Source: Epiperipatus broadwayi (taxonomy: Eukaryota > Onychophora > Udeonychophora > Euonychophora > Peripatidae). Taken from it: 64,000 nucleotides of DNA. The notes under the pieces were generated by a model. The model made no database searches, was not told where the DNA came from, and worked only from the letters and a program-made list of their open reading frames with translations. A program made the translations under genes and the position numbers. The DNA lies in the NCBI GenBank assembly GCA_028023455.1, contig JAQFVV010012978.1, forward strand, positions 248,001 to 312,000. Reading direction: 5' to 3'. This document shows positions 1 to 12,714 of this stretch, piece after piece; position 1 is the stretch's first letter; each line of letters starts with the position of its first letter.

Positions 1-1300
1 TTCATGGTGGTGTGATAACAAAAACAAATTTTAAAATAAATTTACAACGATTAATATTAGCTGATGTCCTTTAATTCAGATATGATTAAAATTCTGATTG
101 CTATAACTATTGTTTTAATTTAAGTCACTTGTCAGTTTAATCAACATCAATGTCAAAAATGAATTAACTGACTCTCCAATTTTTTGGGCTATTAAGACGT
201 TGCTCCATTTCCTGCAATAATACAATTCTTGTTATTCAATATCTATCACCTTAGTCAGGGCAAATATTACTCATCACTCTCAATACTATCTAAGAATTGT
301 TACACAGGGTTTATTGAAATAAAAACAACATATATATTAATCAAATGTCCGCTATCAAAATTATTTTTGTTTACTTAGACTAATTAAAATAAAAGCAACA
401 GGACATGCAATTCAGATAGCTAAGGTTTGTTTTTAAATCAAATGGATTTTAAACACGGTGGTTTATGAATTCCATTCCTTAAAATAAGATCGATAAATTT
501 TCTTAAAAATCAATTTTATCATATAAGATAACGCATGTATCACTTTGGGTATATTAAACTTCTTTGTTATATGAAAAATTGCAACATTTGACCTCTACAT
601 TTCCTTCAATCTCTCAACTTTAAATACTTATCCTGACATTTTCTGTCTTAATAAATTACCATTGAACCGGATTCCAAGTCAGGTTCAATATATATATATA
701 TATATATATTGCTGTTCAATTTTATGGTATGAACCTGATCATCTACGTATCTCTATAACAGAGGATACACATTTTTGTTCACTAATCTCTCTCCTGCTCT
801 TCTCTAGAGACTTGTTGGATTTTGAGAATTACTAGAACTAGAGTATCCATTGCCATGTGTGGATTGACTAAAAAAATGTCAGTTCTAAGGTATTCCAGTA
901 TGTCTACTGAAGCACACCTTCATAAATACAATATCTTAATCATTATAACCCTAACATTTTTTTTGATGTTCTGTCACTTATTTCTTAACTTCATTATCAT
1001 TTCTACTGCTAACTTTTAGCTGGTGATGAAATTACTCATCTCATACTATTCTATTGAGTGACCAAGATATGGTTTCAATATGTCCTGGCATTGTATATGC
1101 CACTAACTTCTCCTACATGTTTAACCCAAAACATTAGGATCTGTCTGTTTTACTATGACATAATCCCTTTATTGATCATAAAATTTCTTATACTTGTTTT
1201 CTTGGGGGTTTCATTGTGTTTTGGGTGTTAAGTCTTCATAAGCACTCTATCCCTATCTGAAATCTATATGGATATCACTTCTCATTCTTTTCAGTTTTGC
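1..1300 (-). mobile_element. Retroelement 3' segment, copy 1 (integrase C-terminus plus downstream noncoding DNA)
   Basis: This segment is a diverged direct copy of 5780-6990. Shared blocks include the start (AAATAAATTTACAA...), the stretch around 700-900 (TATGGTATGAACCTGA) and the stretch near 930-1010. On the minus strand about 1255-1051 reads, with stops and frameshifts, as ENKYKKFYDQ...VKQTDPNVLG...LKPYLGHSIE followed by TAG at 1053-1051. That is the C-terminal beta-barrel part of a Ty3/gypsy-type integrase. The part below 1050 would be 3' UTR and possibly LTR; no LTR border was identified. A (TA)n run lies at 687-709. Confidence 0.55.
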
Positions 1301-1910
1301 TTCATGAGTTTTTTTAAATTACTTCAGCATTTATATCATGATGTACAGCCATGGGTAACTATATATATATACTTTCATGAATGGTATTGTTGATTCATAG
1401 TATTATTGTGTTGAAATAACTTAACTTTTATGACTTATTACATATGCATATGAAATCTTTGCTACATTTGACTTTCAGCATTGTCTTGAACATTCACATT
1501 ACTATTAACTATTTTATATATGTCACTATTAACTATTTTATATATATACAATAATTTAATTTTCCCTTTTTGGAAAACCATATTAGTATTTTCAAAAACC
1601 CATTTTCCATTTCAAGTCTGCAACTTTCGAAGTCTGTCGCATATTACATGCTATCTTTTTTTATTCTAGACATCCATCATTCATTTGCCAAATAAATGTA
1701 AATGGACCTTCATATGTATTGCATAACTTATGGTATTGTAAACTTTTTGGACATCCTTTTGATTATGGAAACGTATTATGTCCCATAACATACTTTCAAG
1801 ATGATCAAATCTATAAATTACACTTGCTTTAATGCAATCATCTTTTATAAAAAGACAAGTTTTCCTTACTAATTATCGTTTTAATAGCTAAATGCTTTCT
1901 CTGGATGTAA

Positions 1911-3000
1911 TTATTCTAACCATAAATATTGTTTAAATTTTGATTGCCTCTTGTGACAACCTTCTTCTGCAGTAAACCTTTGAGTGTATAGTAATTCTCT
2001 TTGGATTCTACTACTATATTCACAAACTTTATATTTAGAACAAACTTTAAATTTTGAACATTTGATGCTTGTATTAACTTGCATCTCTTGGCTACATAAC
2101 CTTTCTGCTTCTCCATTATTCATGGACAAGTTTAATATATGTAACTCAGCATCACTCTGACATACTTTTGGGATCACTTTTCCCAACTTAAAATTAATAG
2201 AATGGTTTTCTGTCTCATCTTTGGAAACCTGAAGAGTATAACCAATAGAAAATTCATGGTCAAGTGAAGTTTCAGCAATAAAAGCATCTTTAGTATTTTG
2301 ATTGAATTCAAGAATGACTTTGGGTATGTCTTCCTGTATAATTTCTTCATTCATCCCATGGTTTGTTTCTTCCTTGTCTTCTCCACATCCAGCTGCTACA
2401 CTGTCCATTTTATCGATCAATCTTGTCTCCACATTTGCAACATCAGTCTCAGTTGCCATATCTACCATCTTGACTTCTATGCTATCTATACTAATTTTTA
2501 ATTTCTCTACTTCCTCTTTAGTAATCATACTAACCTTCAACTGGTTCACACTTTCACTCATACCCTTCATATCGAGCTTAATATTTTCCATTTTAGCCTT
2601 CATATCATCACTATCAGCCTTCATATCAAGCTTCATATTACTCATTTCAGACTTCATATTCTTCATATTTGTGTCCAAATTTTTCATTGTAATGTTCAAG
2701 CTTGTGATCATCTGGGCCAATTGTGCCATTGTTATGGTATCTTCCATAGCTTGGACAATTTCACTTCATGGTGATTGAATTATTTCTTCAACCCGAGTTT
2801 CTTGTGCCTCAATGGTCATTTCATCATCTTGACATGTCTGTGGAAAGTGGTCACCTTCAGTAACAGACCCCCCCCAGATGTTTAACCAGCAAAGACTCTC
2901 CCTCATGGCTAATCTCATCTTCACCTATCACAATGTCCCTAACTTCACTCTTCTCTACTTCAATATCACTTATTTCTCCTTGGTAAACTTCTGTCTCCAT
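1911..3000 (-). pseudogene. Broken coiled-coil ORF, probably retroelement-encoded (unrecognised)
   Basis: The open part runs from ATG 2747 to 1911 (278 codons). Upstream, the same reading continues past a single in-frame TGA (about 2778) as far as a run of eight C (2868-2875). A shift of frame there joins it to an ORF beginning at ATG 3000 (METEVYQGEISDIEVEKSE...). The likely ancestral product was therefore about 360 residues. The first third of the open part is a Met/Lys-rich coiled coil with a repeating MKxxMxxM pattern (MKNMKSEMSNMKLDMK and similar). The middle is acidic, and the C-terminus is Cys/Lys-rich (KCSKFKVCSKYKVC) without a CCHC knuckle. Its strand and order relative to the integrase remnant at 1255-1051 suggest a gag-like product with most of pol deleted. 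I recognise no family. Confidence 0.5.
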
Positions 3001-6000
3001 ACTCAATAACATTTTTCTATTTCTTAATAGCATTAAATATCTTAAACAACTTTTACTTATAAAAAATATTATAGTAGATAATTGTCTCAGGGTTTTACAT
3101 TTTCACCAACTATACCATATGTAACTTTAACTTCTATATCAAATTTTTATTTGATTTTGACTGTCTACATTTAGTTTAGTTTTTACATTGCCTGACTCCT
3201 CTAGTTTAGTGTCAATTTACTCTTGATTTAATTGTTTTACAAGTCTCTGTTTATTGATCCCACATTCATTCTTTATATGCACTTTTTTTTTATTTACTAA
3301 TTTTTAATTTTAGGTGTTTTATGTTTTTATTTACTAATTAGGTATACTATTTATTTGTTATAGGCATATATACAATAGTGATTTAGTATTAATTGAAGTT
3401 GTTATACAAATGGCAAGGTTAAAATTATTCAACAAAAAAAAATTATTTATTTTTTAAACTTTCTGTTCAATGGCTAAACCTTCCTTAGGACTATAATATC
3501 TTCATGCTTGATATGTTTGGGACACCATATGTAATGGTCTGGTCGCATATACCTGGATATGCCAGTCCACAAATACATTTAAACACACACATCAACTTCA
3601 ACAATCAGCTAGTTCGACTACAATGTATAATAAATTTACATCCAACTTAAAAGGGCTAGTACACCTATATTTCATATCCTAAAGTTGATAATGCCAAATG
3701 CAGCAGTTCGTTCCATCCATGTATAAAGAAGAAAAAGAACAAGCTTGCATCTAACTACTGTTGGACCTAGGGTCTTCATGTAGGATGCTAGAGATAACAC
3801 GATAAAACACCTGACTCATGATTACACCTATCTGTAATAGACTAACCTAAGCATTATACATTAAAGCCACATGTAATTCAAATCAGTTCATCTCACATCT
3901 CACCACTCCTTTTCAAAACTGTTGCATCAGACATTCGAACACAGGAAGAATTCTCTCTTAACAGATATGCATCTATGTAAACTGTTAATCAACAACTAAA
4001 ATAATACATCCTATCTATTAGGAAGAAATAACCATTATTTAATATTCTCTCACATGCTTATCAAACAATAATGTGGATGTGTGCATGTGTAAAATATTGG
4101 TTATAGGATGGAATGAAAATGCTGGATCAACAATACTATAGAGACCTTGTTAATTAATAAAACTTCATAATATTTATTTACAAAAAAATAAGATATATTC
4201 AAACATACAATAAATTCCCAATCAATTTAGAATAGAAAAATTAAAAAAAAAATTTTTTTTACAAATGCCCATAAATTACTTGGATATCCCTATGCACCTA
4301 CAGTTTTTATGTCTATGATGAGTATCTATCATTTTTTACTTAAACAATTTAAAACTAATTACTTCCCATGATAGACACCCATAACATAGACATCTATATA
4401 TCCAAGTTAATAAAAAAAATATTAATTAAAAATGAGATTGCTAACTCAATGAAAATTTAAATGCAACCTCAGATATACTATGCAATATCTAGTGTGGAAA
4501 AAGTATAATAATACAACAACACATAATATGATAGAAAAGAAAATGATAAATAATACTATTTTAAAAGTGTTAATCATTTACTCATTATATCTTAAGAATA
4601 CTGTTAGTAACACATTATAATCTATAAATAAGTCATGTCATGTTGTAGCATGGTTTATTTCAGTGGCTTTAAAAAAAACTCTTACCATTAAAGTATTCTA
4701 TTTGAGCACTTAATTTTATGTGCATAGTTGAGAACCCAATCTCTTGGTAGAAAATAAATCACCTAGATTTTATTAAAAACAAAAAAATTGACTTTTCAGC
4801 CTTCTTCCTCCCCTACTCTCTGGATATTTTCTTATGTTGAACTGTTCCCTGTTGAATTATAAATAGCACTTTCCCAAATCTAAGATCAAGATAATAAATA
4901 AAAATAAAAATACAGATTTATACAACAAAAAATAAAACATAATTTTATAATCTTTTATGAATCAATATGTTTAAGGATAATTATTTTTCAGAGTTCTTTT
5001 TACACAAAGTTCTTATGGTTTATGCATTTTTTATTATAGATGTTGAAGAACTCTGATTAACTTTATATACCACATCCTGAATTTATTTAAGTTGGCAGTA
5101 GTAGATTTTCATCTTGTGTAGATCCAACTTCTCAGGCTCTTAAATTGTAGACAGTTAAATATTAATACTCATATGGCCATTGTGGATAAGAAAATGCTTT
5201 ACCCCAATGACAATTAATCCTTCTAGCCAATGTATCTCATATTTTAATTATATATATATAGATAACTTTATATAAGGATATATACAGTTTGCATTTAATA
5301 GGAATATATTTATAAAATACAGCTATCTATCGCTTGTAATATTGGATATATAAACTTTAATCTAAATAAACTGTTCTGATTTCTTTTTTTTTAGTTTTTT
5401 TTAAACAAAAATCATAATACTTTCTTTCTTTAAATTTAAATTGATAAATTATTTTGACTTATCTGACTCTTGAATTAGAATAAGAAAATTCTATTCAGTT
5501 CCTTTATTTTTTTCCGTATGATGAACTAACTAGAAAAACATTCATATTTGTTGAGACGCTGCTTTAAAAAATGTCCATTTTGCAGAAAAAATATTAAAAA
5601 TAATAATTCTAATAAAACTTGACTTGTCAGATCGAACACAGAACAAGAAGAAAAAATGATTTTTAATTGTTTCCTTTTTATTAGCGTTATTCCTATTGTT
5701 TAAAAACTAGTGCTCCAGCATTACATCTTTTAAAATATTTTTTATATCGATTCATTTAAAAAACCAAAAAAAAAAAACCCCAAATGAATTATAAAATAAA
5801 TTTACAATATTATATTATTATCTCTTATATTCAGATATTGATTTATTTTCTATTGCTATAATTATTGTTTTTATTTAAGTCATTGTCAGTTTAATCAACA
5901 CAATACAGCAATCAACGTATATATATAACTATGTATAATTTTTTTATCAAAATTGATATTTTCTTAGTAATAAAATTTTATTACTAATATATATATGTGT

Positions 6001-6776
6001 GTTTTTCATGGTAAATTACCCATCTTTCCCAATACTTAATATGTAGTTAATATACTCTTAAAAATAGAAAAACATTTATTTTATCCAAAAGTGTTCTAGC
6101 AAAAACTTATTTTTATTTAATCTTTCAATGCTAATTACATAAAAAAACATTTCATTATTTCAGATGGCTAAGGTTTGTTGTGGTAGCGATTTTGAAGCTA
6201 CTTTCACAATTCCCCTCCCCTACACAAGATCAAAATTTTACCTCCTAATGAGTGTAAAGCATGTTCATTTTGGGTATATTAAACTTCCTTGTTATCTGTG
6301 AAAAATCACAAGACTTACTTTCTTCCATTTCCTTCAATCTCTCAATTTCAAATCCCTGTCCTGGCATTCCTTGCCAATAATTACACATCATTCCAAGTGA
6401 GAAATCTCCTTTGGGTAATATATATATATATTTTCCTGTTCAATTTTATGGTATGAACCTGACCATTTATGTATCTCTATAACAGATGATACATATCTTT
6501 GTTCAGTAATCTCTCTCCTGCTCTTTTCTAGAGACTTATGGGATTTTGAGGACTATGTGAACTAGAGTATCCATCATCATGCATGGATTGACTCAAAAAA
6601 TGAGGTCAGTTCTAAGGTATTCCAGTATGTATACTGGAGCATACCCCCATAAATACAATATTTTAATCATTATAACCCTAACAACATTTTTTTTGATGTT
6701 CTGTCACTTTTTTCTTTAACTTCATTATCATTTCTACTGCTAACTTTTAGTTGATGATGAAATTATTTATCTCACT

Positions 6777-7085
6777 TTAATCAATTGACTGACCAATATA
6801 TGGTTTCAATATTCTTGCTTGCATATACCTCTCATTTCTCCCTTTACATCTAACCAAAAAGCATTAGGACCTGCTTGTTTTACAATAGTAAAGGTCCTTC
6901 ATATTGTAAGTAGAATTTTTGATATTTATTTTCACAAGGTCTACTTATATGAGGGGTCTTTATTAGTACCTTATCACCTACTTTAAAACATGCGTATTCT
7001 TTCATTTTTATTTTTTTGCTTTGCTCTGCTAGTCATTCGTTGTTGGGCTTTTTGTCTTACCACTTCTGGATTTGAATGTGTTGTG
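6777..7085 (-). pseudogene. Ty3/gypsy-like integrase C-terminal fragment, copy 2
   Basis: Minus-strand reading, interrupted by frameshifts, gives VRQKAQQRMTSRAKQ, then FKVGDKVLIKTPHISRP, YEGPFTIVKQAGPNAFWLDV and LKPYIGQSID with TAA at 6779-6777. The order (basic helix, FKVGD(K/L)VL strand, GP(F/Y)xIVK, NAFxLD, LKPY at the end) is that of the C-terminal domain of retroelement integrases, which binds DNA next to the catalytic core. The catalytic DDE core is absent. The fragment lies in the loop of the large inverted repeat and abuts a TBC-domain fragment on the other strand. Confidence 0.65.
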
Positions 7086-7087
7086 CT

Positions 7088-7236
7088 GGTATTACTTAGG
7101 CATATTCTCATTAGTTTCACAGCCTTTAATCCTAAAGTTGGCTATGCTCAGGGTATGAATGACCTTGTCAGCCATTTTGTTGTAGTTTTAGATTCTGAGC
7201 TTTAAGCCTATTGGTGCTTTAATAGTTATACTACCA
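7088..7236 (+). pseudogene. TBC (Rab GTPase-activating) domain fragment
   Basis: The plus strand reads LRHILISFTAF, NPKVGYAQGMNDLVSHF, VVVLDSEL, stop (7203-7205), then AYWCFNSYTTKL. This matches the segment of TBC domains holding the glutamine-finger motif YxQG(M), the following helix and the (A/S)YWCF helix. The stop inside the domain, the lack of flanking exons and splice sites, and the position between an integrase remnant and the right arm of an inverted repeat all indicate a captured or processed gene piece. The parent gene within the TBC1D families cannot be named from 45 residues. Confidence 0.7.
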
Positions 7237-7867
7237 AATTGTGAAAGGTAGCTTCAAAATCACTACCACAACAAACCTTAGCCATTTGAAATAATGGAAT
7301 GTTTTTTTCTATGTAATTAGCATCTAAAGATTAAATAAAATTAAGTTTTTGCTAGAACACTTTTGGAGAAAAATGTTTTTATATTTTTAACAGTGTAATA
7401 ACTACATCTTAAGTACTGGGAATGATGGATAATTTACCATAAAAAACACACACATATATATATATATATTAGTAATAAAATTGTATTATTAAGAAAATAA
7501 TAATCTTGATAAAAATTGTACATAGTTATATATATATTGATAGTTGTATTGTGTTGATTAAACTGACAATGACTTAAATAAAAACAATAATTATAGCAAT
7601 AGAAAATAAATCAATATCTGAATATAAGAGAGATAATAATATAATGTTGTAAATTTATTTTATAATTTTTTTTTTTTTAATGAATCAATATAAAAAAAAA
7701 TATTTTAAAAGATGCAATGCTGGTTTTTAAACAATATGAATAACACTGATATAAATAGGAAACAATTAAAAAAAATTTAAATTCTTGTTCTGCATTTTAT
7801 CTGAAAAGTGAAGTTTTATTAGAACTATTATTTTAATATTTTTTCTGCAAAATGGACATTTTTTAAA

Positions 7868-8056
7868 GCAGAATCTCAAAAAATATTAGTTTTTTTTTAG
7901 TTAATTCATCATTCAAAGAAAAAGAGAGGAACTGAATAGAACTTTCTTATTCTAATTCAAGCAGCATCTCAACAAATATTATTGTTTTTTTTTAGTTAAT
8001 TCGTCATTCGAAAAAAAATAGAGGAACTGAATAGAACTTTCTCATTCTAATTCAAG
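7868..8056 (+). repeat. Tandem duplication, unit about 93 bp, inside the right arm
   Basis: The unit GCAGAATCTCAAAAAATATT... starting at 7868 recurs at 7961 as GCAGCATCTCAACAAATATT..., including the block GAGGAACTGAATAGAACTTTC in both. The left arm has only one copy (about 5480-5570), so the duplication happened after the palindrome formed. Confidence 0.8.
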
Positions 8057-9960
8057 ATTCAGGTAAGTCAAAATAATTAATTAAATTTTAAAAAAAAGTA
8101 TTATGATTTTTGTTTAAAAGAAACGAAAAAAAAAAGAAATCAAAACAGTTGATTTAATTTAAAGTTTATATAGCCAATATAACAAGCAAGATAGCTGTAT
8201 TTTATAAATATATTCTTATTAAGTGCAAACCACACACATACATAATTAAAATATGAGATACATTGGCTAGAAGGCTTAATTATTATTGGAGTGAAGCATT
8301 TTTTATCCACTATGGCCATGAGTATTAATGTTTAACTGTCTTCAATTTAAGTGTCTGAGAAGTTGGATCTACACAGGATGAAAATCCATGTGAGGAGAAA
8401 CATAAAACTACCTACTGCCAACTTAAATAAATTCAGGATGTGTTATATAAAATCAATCAGAAATTCTTCAACATCTATAATAAAAAATGCATAAACCATA
8501 AGAACTTTGTGAAAGAGGACTCTGAAAAATAATTATGCTTTAACATATTGATTCATAAAAGATTGTAAAATTATATTTTATTTTCTAATATATAAATCTG
8601 TATTTTTATTTATTATCTCAATCTTATATTTGGGGAGTGCTTTTTTTAGTTCAATAGGGAACAGTCCAACATAAGAAAATATCAAGAGAGTAGGGAAGGG
8701 GAATGGTTGAAAAGTCTATTTTTTTTGTTTTTAATAAAATCTAGGTGATTTATTTTTTACCAAGAGATTGAGTTCTCAACTATGCACATAAAATTAAGCA
8801 CTTCAATAGAATACTTAAATGGTAAGTTTTCTTTTTTTAAAGCCACTGAAATAAACAATGTTACAACATGACATGACTTATTTATAGATTATAGTATATG
8901 TGTTACTAATAGTATTCTTAAGATATGAGTAAATGATTAACTTTTAAAATAGTATTCTTTATCATTTTCTATCATATTATGTGTTGTTTTATTATTATAC
9001 TTTTCCATACTAGATATTGCATACTATCTATTTAAATTTTCATTGAGTTAGCAATCTCACTTTTAATTAATAATTTTTTTTTTATTAGCTTGGATATGTA
9101 GATGTCTATATTATGGGTGTCTATCATGGGAAGGGTGATTAGTTTTAAATTGTTTAAGTAAAGAAATGATAGATACTCATCATAGACATATGTAGGGAGA
9201 TGTCCAAGTAATTTATGGGTATTTGTAAATATTTTTCTTTACTGAAATTTTTCTATTCTTGATTGATTGGAAATTTATTTTGTTTGAATATATCTTTTTT
9301 TTTGTAAATATTATGAAGTTTTGTTAATTAACAAGATCTCTGTAGTTTTGTTGATCCAGCATTCTTCAGTCCAGCATTTACATTCCATCTTATAACCAAT
9401 ATTTTACACATGCACACATCCACATTATTATTTGATAAGCATGTGAGAGAATATTAAATAAAGGTTATTTCTTTCTAATAGATAGGATATATTATTTTAG
9501 TTGTTGATTAACAGTTTGCATAGGTACATACCTGTTAAGAGAGTTGAGTGTGAATTCTTCCCGAGTTCAAATATCTGAGGCAATGGTTTTGGAAAAGAGT
9601 GGTGAGATGAACTGATTTGAATTACATGTGGCTTTGATCGATAATGCTTAGGCCAGTCTATTAAATATAGATGTAATCATGAGTCAAGTGTTTCATGTTA
9701 TCTCTATCATCCTACATGAAGACCCTATGTCTGACAGTAGTTAGATGTAAGCTTTCTCTCCTCTTATATACATGGATGGACCGGACTGTTCCACTTGGCA
9801 CTATCAACTTTAGGATATGGAAGATAGGTGTACCAGCACTTTTAGATTGGATGTAAGTTGATTATGTTATGGACAAACTACCTGATTGTTGATAATTAAT
9901 GTGTATTCAAATATATTTGTGGACTGGCACATTTGAGTATATGCAACCATACCGTTACAC

Positions 9961-11311
9961 TATCTTAATTTCAACGAAACATTTATAGAGTTTAACTCTA
10001 TTAGTACACTTTATTAAAAGTCCTTCATTTAATTCTACTAACTTCATACATTACTTTTCCCACTAGCATTGACATTGGCATTTAGTGTTCACCAACACTG
10101 GGATTAGCAAGCACCATACTTTTTACTCAACTATCTCTGATTTAGTCTAACTGGCTTTGATTGCATCTCTTTTTTTCTTTTCATTAAAGTTTTGCAGACA
10201 TTTTTCATAACTCTTCTAATTTGCATAAATATTTCACTATTGTCCTTATGTAAATTAGGATATCCAGATTAACTTGCACTCTGCATAATTTACTTATTTT
10301 GCATTTAATTTTTCTAGTGACTTCATTATTCTTTGTATTGATCAGTTATGAACACACACATGCATGTAACTTCATTTATTTCACAAATCATTCAGTATGT
10401 ATATAATAAATTATCTTCTTTCAGTGTATAGTTAAATGTTTTCATATTCTAAATGCTAATAAGTTAAAATAATTAATGTAAGTTACATGTTTTATGTATA
10501 TTGAATATTTAATGAAATAAAGCCTATATTTATGTATATAATAAAATATGCTCTTAACCTATTGTAGTTATCAACTAAATAAAAGTATAAATGTAGCCAC
10601 AGAATAAAATGTCTGTATGGCATTAACAGCAGTTGTCACTTGCAAACAAGTATAATCATTTTAACTACAGAAAAAATATTGAAATGAATTTTGCAATAAC
10701 TAGTCAGATGCAACTCCACAGTTGGAAGATAGTGCAATGTCTTTTAGATATGAAAGGCAACTGTATATGACAAATGCCTGACCAAGACTTGCTGTTTGTA
10801 GAATAGAATGTTGCTTCCTCAATGGCTAGTTGTTTCAGATACAAAGTCATTTCTTACTCTTTTTTCAGTCACTTAAGTTATTATTGTAGAATCCAGTCAT
10901 CATGAGACTCTTTTGAAATACAAAAAAAAGCAGCAATAAAAATTATCTATCATGTAAAAGAAAGTATATAAAAAGTGTAAACTTCTAATTATATTTTAAT
11001 TTTTCTCAAGGTGATGAAGATACCTTTTGTACTAAGTCTTGTATGGAAGAAGATATGTTAAATTAAAGTAAATAGCTCATCGGTTACTACTCTAGTGCAA
11101 TGCCTCAATGTACATTGCTTATCAATTAATTTAAAAATAACTACTATTGATAAAATAGAACTCTAGAAATGGATTGCCAGAGAAGAAATAAACATACTAC
11201 ACCTTGGATAAGAGATTTTAATGTTTTACTTCACTAAAATGAAGAAAAATATTTAAGACTTTCATGACAGTGATAAAATATTTTAAAGCTATAATCTTTA
11301 ATGCTTTGATA
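9961..11311. other. No gene seen
   Basis: AT-rich DNA without an ORF over 60 codons, convincing exon or recognisable repeat on either strand. Confidence 0.5.
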
Positions 11312-11510
11312 TTAAAAAGGCAAAACTCTCCATACAATAGTGCCACTTAGCACAAGCCAGAGTAATCAATGGATGCCAGAAGGCTTGTGCATAAAATCCC
11401 TATTCAGTGCCTACTCATCCAATATCCCCACTCATTACTAGCTTGTGGCTTTGATAACTCTGGCTCTTGCACTGAGTGGCAATGACATATAGAGTTTTGC
11501 CTGTTTTAAT
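11312..11510. mobile_element. Foldback MITE, about 200 bp with terminal inverted repeats of about 55 bp
   Basis: The left end TTAAAAAGGCAAAACTCTCC...GCCACTTAGCACAAGCCAGAGTAATCA pairs with the right end, whose complement reads TTAAAACAGGCAAAACTC...GCCACTCAGTGCAAGAGCCAGAGTTATCA. The middle is unpaired and non-coding. A target-site duplication is not clear, so the superfamily is not assigned. Confidence 0.7.
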
Positions 11511-12714
11511 AAGTTATGAGCAAGCATAAGAAATGGTGATCATGTGATGCTTTGATATTGTTTGCTAATTGTGAATATTCAGAACAAATAAAAGAATCTT
11601 TACAAACTCTTAACACTAAAGCATGAAAATTATTTGGGAAACTTTTCAAAAATGACATTGTTTTTATTCATGAAGAAAATATAAAAATATATTTGAATCA
11701 TTTATAATATAATCTGTATTGTAATTTCTAATAATAAATTTAATAAAATTATTTCAAGAAAGGCTACCTACCTGTAAACAATTACTATACTTTCTTTATG
11801 TGAGAAATCAACACATAAAGTTATAAAACATTTGAACTTTGATTATAATTTCTGACTTAAAAAGTATTCAAGAAAGAAAATTCCTAAAGATTCTAGTGAC
11901 TTGTTTTATTATCATTTTACTTATTTCATTTTGACGTTAATAACTTATTTATTTACCAATTTATTCACTATTTCATAAAAACACATTACATTGAATTAGT
12001 GTACTGTTGTGATACTTTCACCATAAACATAACATTTGCTACTAAAATGAAGATAATTATCATACACACATGACCCATAGAATAACCCTCCCCATAGCTC
12101 TGAAAACATGCTCTCTTACATGTTGTTTGGGGTATACGGCAGCTAATGCAAATGAATATTTCTATTTAGAATGACCTTCAGTTAAGTAACCACTTGTCTC
12201 ATATTATTTTACTTGTATATTTTGCTGCTTATATTGACCAGTTACTGTTACAATATGGTGTTGAAGTATTTAATAAAGTTTTTTACTAAAGAAAATAAGT
12301 CAGCATGTGAAATATCAAGTGAACAGAAAAATGGACAGTATATTCTGTATGTGGACATGTGATTCAGATTGGTTTGTATAGTCATCTCAAAACTTAGAAT
12401 TTTTTCTTCTCATTTTCTTTAGAGTGGGGGATTGGAATAGCCATACTTATTTTACAAGTGGCTGTTTGTTATATAAACCAGTTAGCGAAACATTTTTGAT
12501 GCATTTTTAAAAATTCTGTAGCAAACTTGTCTTTCTGAAATTTCCAATGCTAGTTAATTGTAGCTTTCCATTATATCCTATCCTCAGCCATATCTTCCCA
12601 ATAATAATTAATATTGCATTTCTTTATAATATGTTTAAGAAAATCATTCTAATGTAAATGGGGTCTGACTTTTCCATGAAAACTATACTTAAATTCAGGC
12701 CAAATTTTTTTTTT

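Larger units (their letters stand above)
3531..9960. repeat. Large imperfect inverted repeat, arms about 2.7 kb, loop about 1.0 kb
   Basis: Left arm about 3531-6213, right arm about 7237-9960. Examples of pairing: the GTAATGGTCTGGTCGCATATAC start at 3531 with the complement ending at 9960; CCAGTCCACAAATA near 3562 with 9914-9927; the 4380-4440 block with about 9050-9110; and GGCTAAGGTTTGTTGTGGTAG near 6166 with its complement near 7255-7285. The arms carry many substitutions and small indels, so the duplication is old. The outer ends read TGTAAYGG inward, like some LTR ends, but orientation does not fit a simple LTR pair. The part of the arms at 5780-6213 and its mirror is also present at 1-440. 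Confidence 0.85.

Noticed and set aside
687-709. (TA)n tracts here and at about 6419, 7453 and 17823
   Set aside because: Ordinary microsatellites in AT-rich DNA; the first two are simply homologous positions in the duplicated segments.
2302-2778. 158-codon plus-strand ORF, Ser/Ile/Phe-rich, looking like a membrane protein
   Set aside because: It is the antisense shadow of the Met/Lys coiled-coil ORF on the minus strand (CAT/CTT codons read as hydrophobic residues).
6990-7205. 71-codon ORF beginning with a signal-peptide-like hydrophobic stretch
   Set aside because: The hydrophobic first half is the antisense of the integrase remnant; only the second half (from about 7088) is real coding similarity, to a TBC domain. 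The ATG is incidental.
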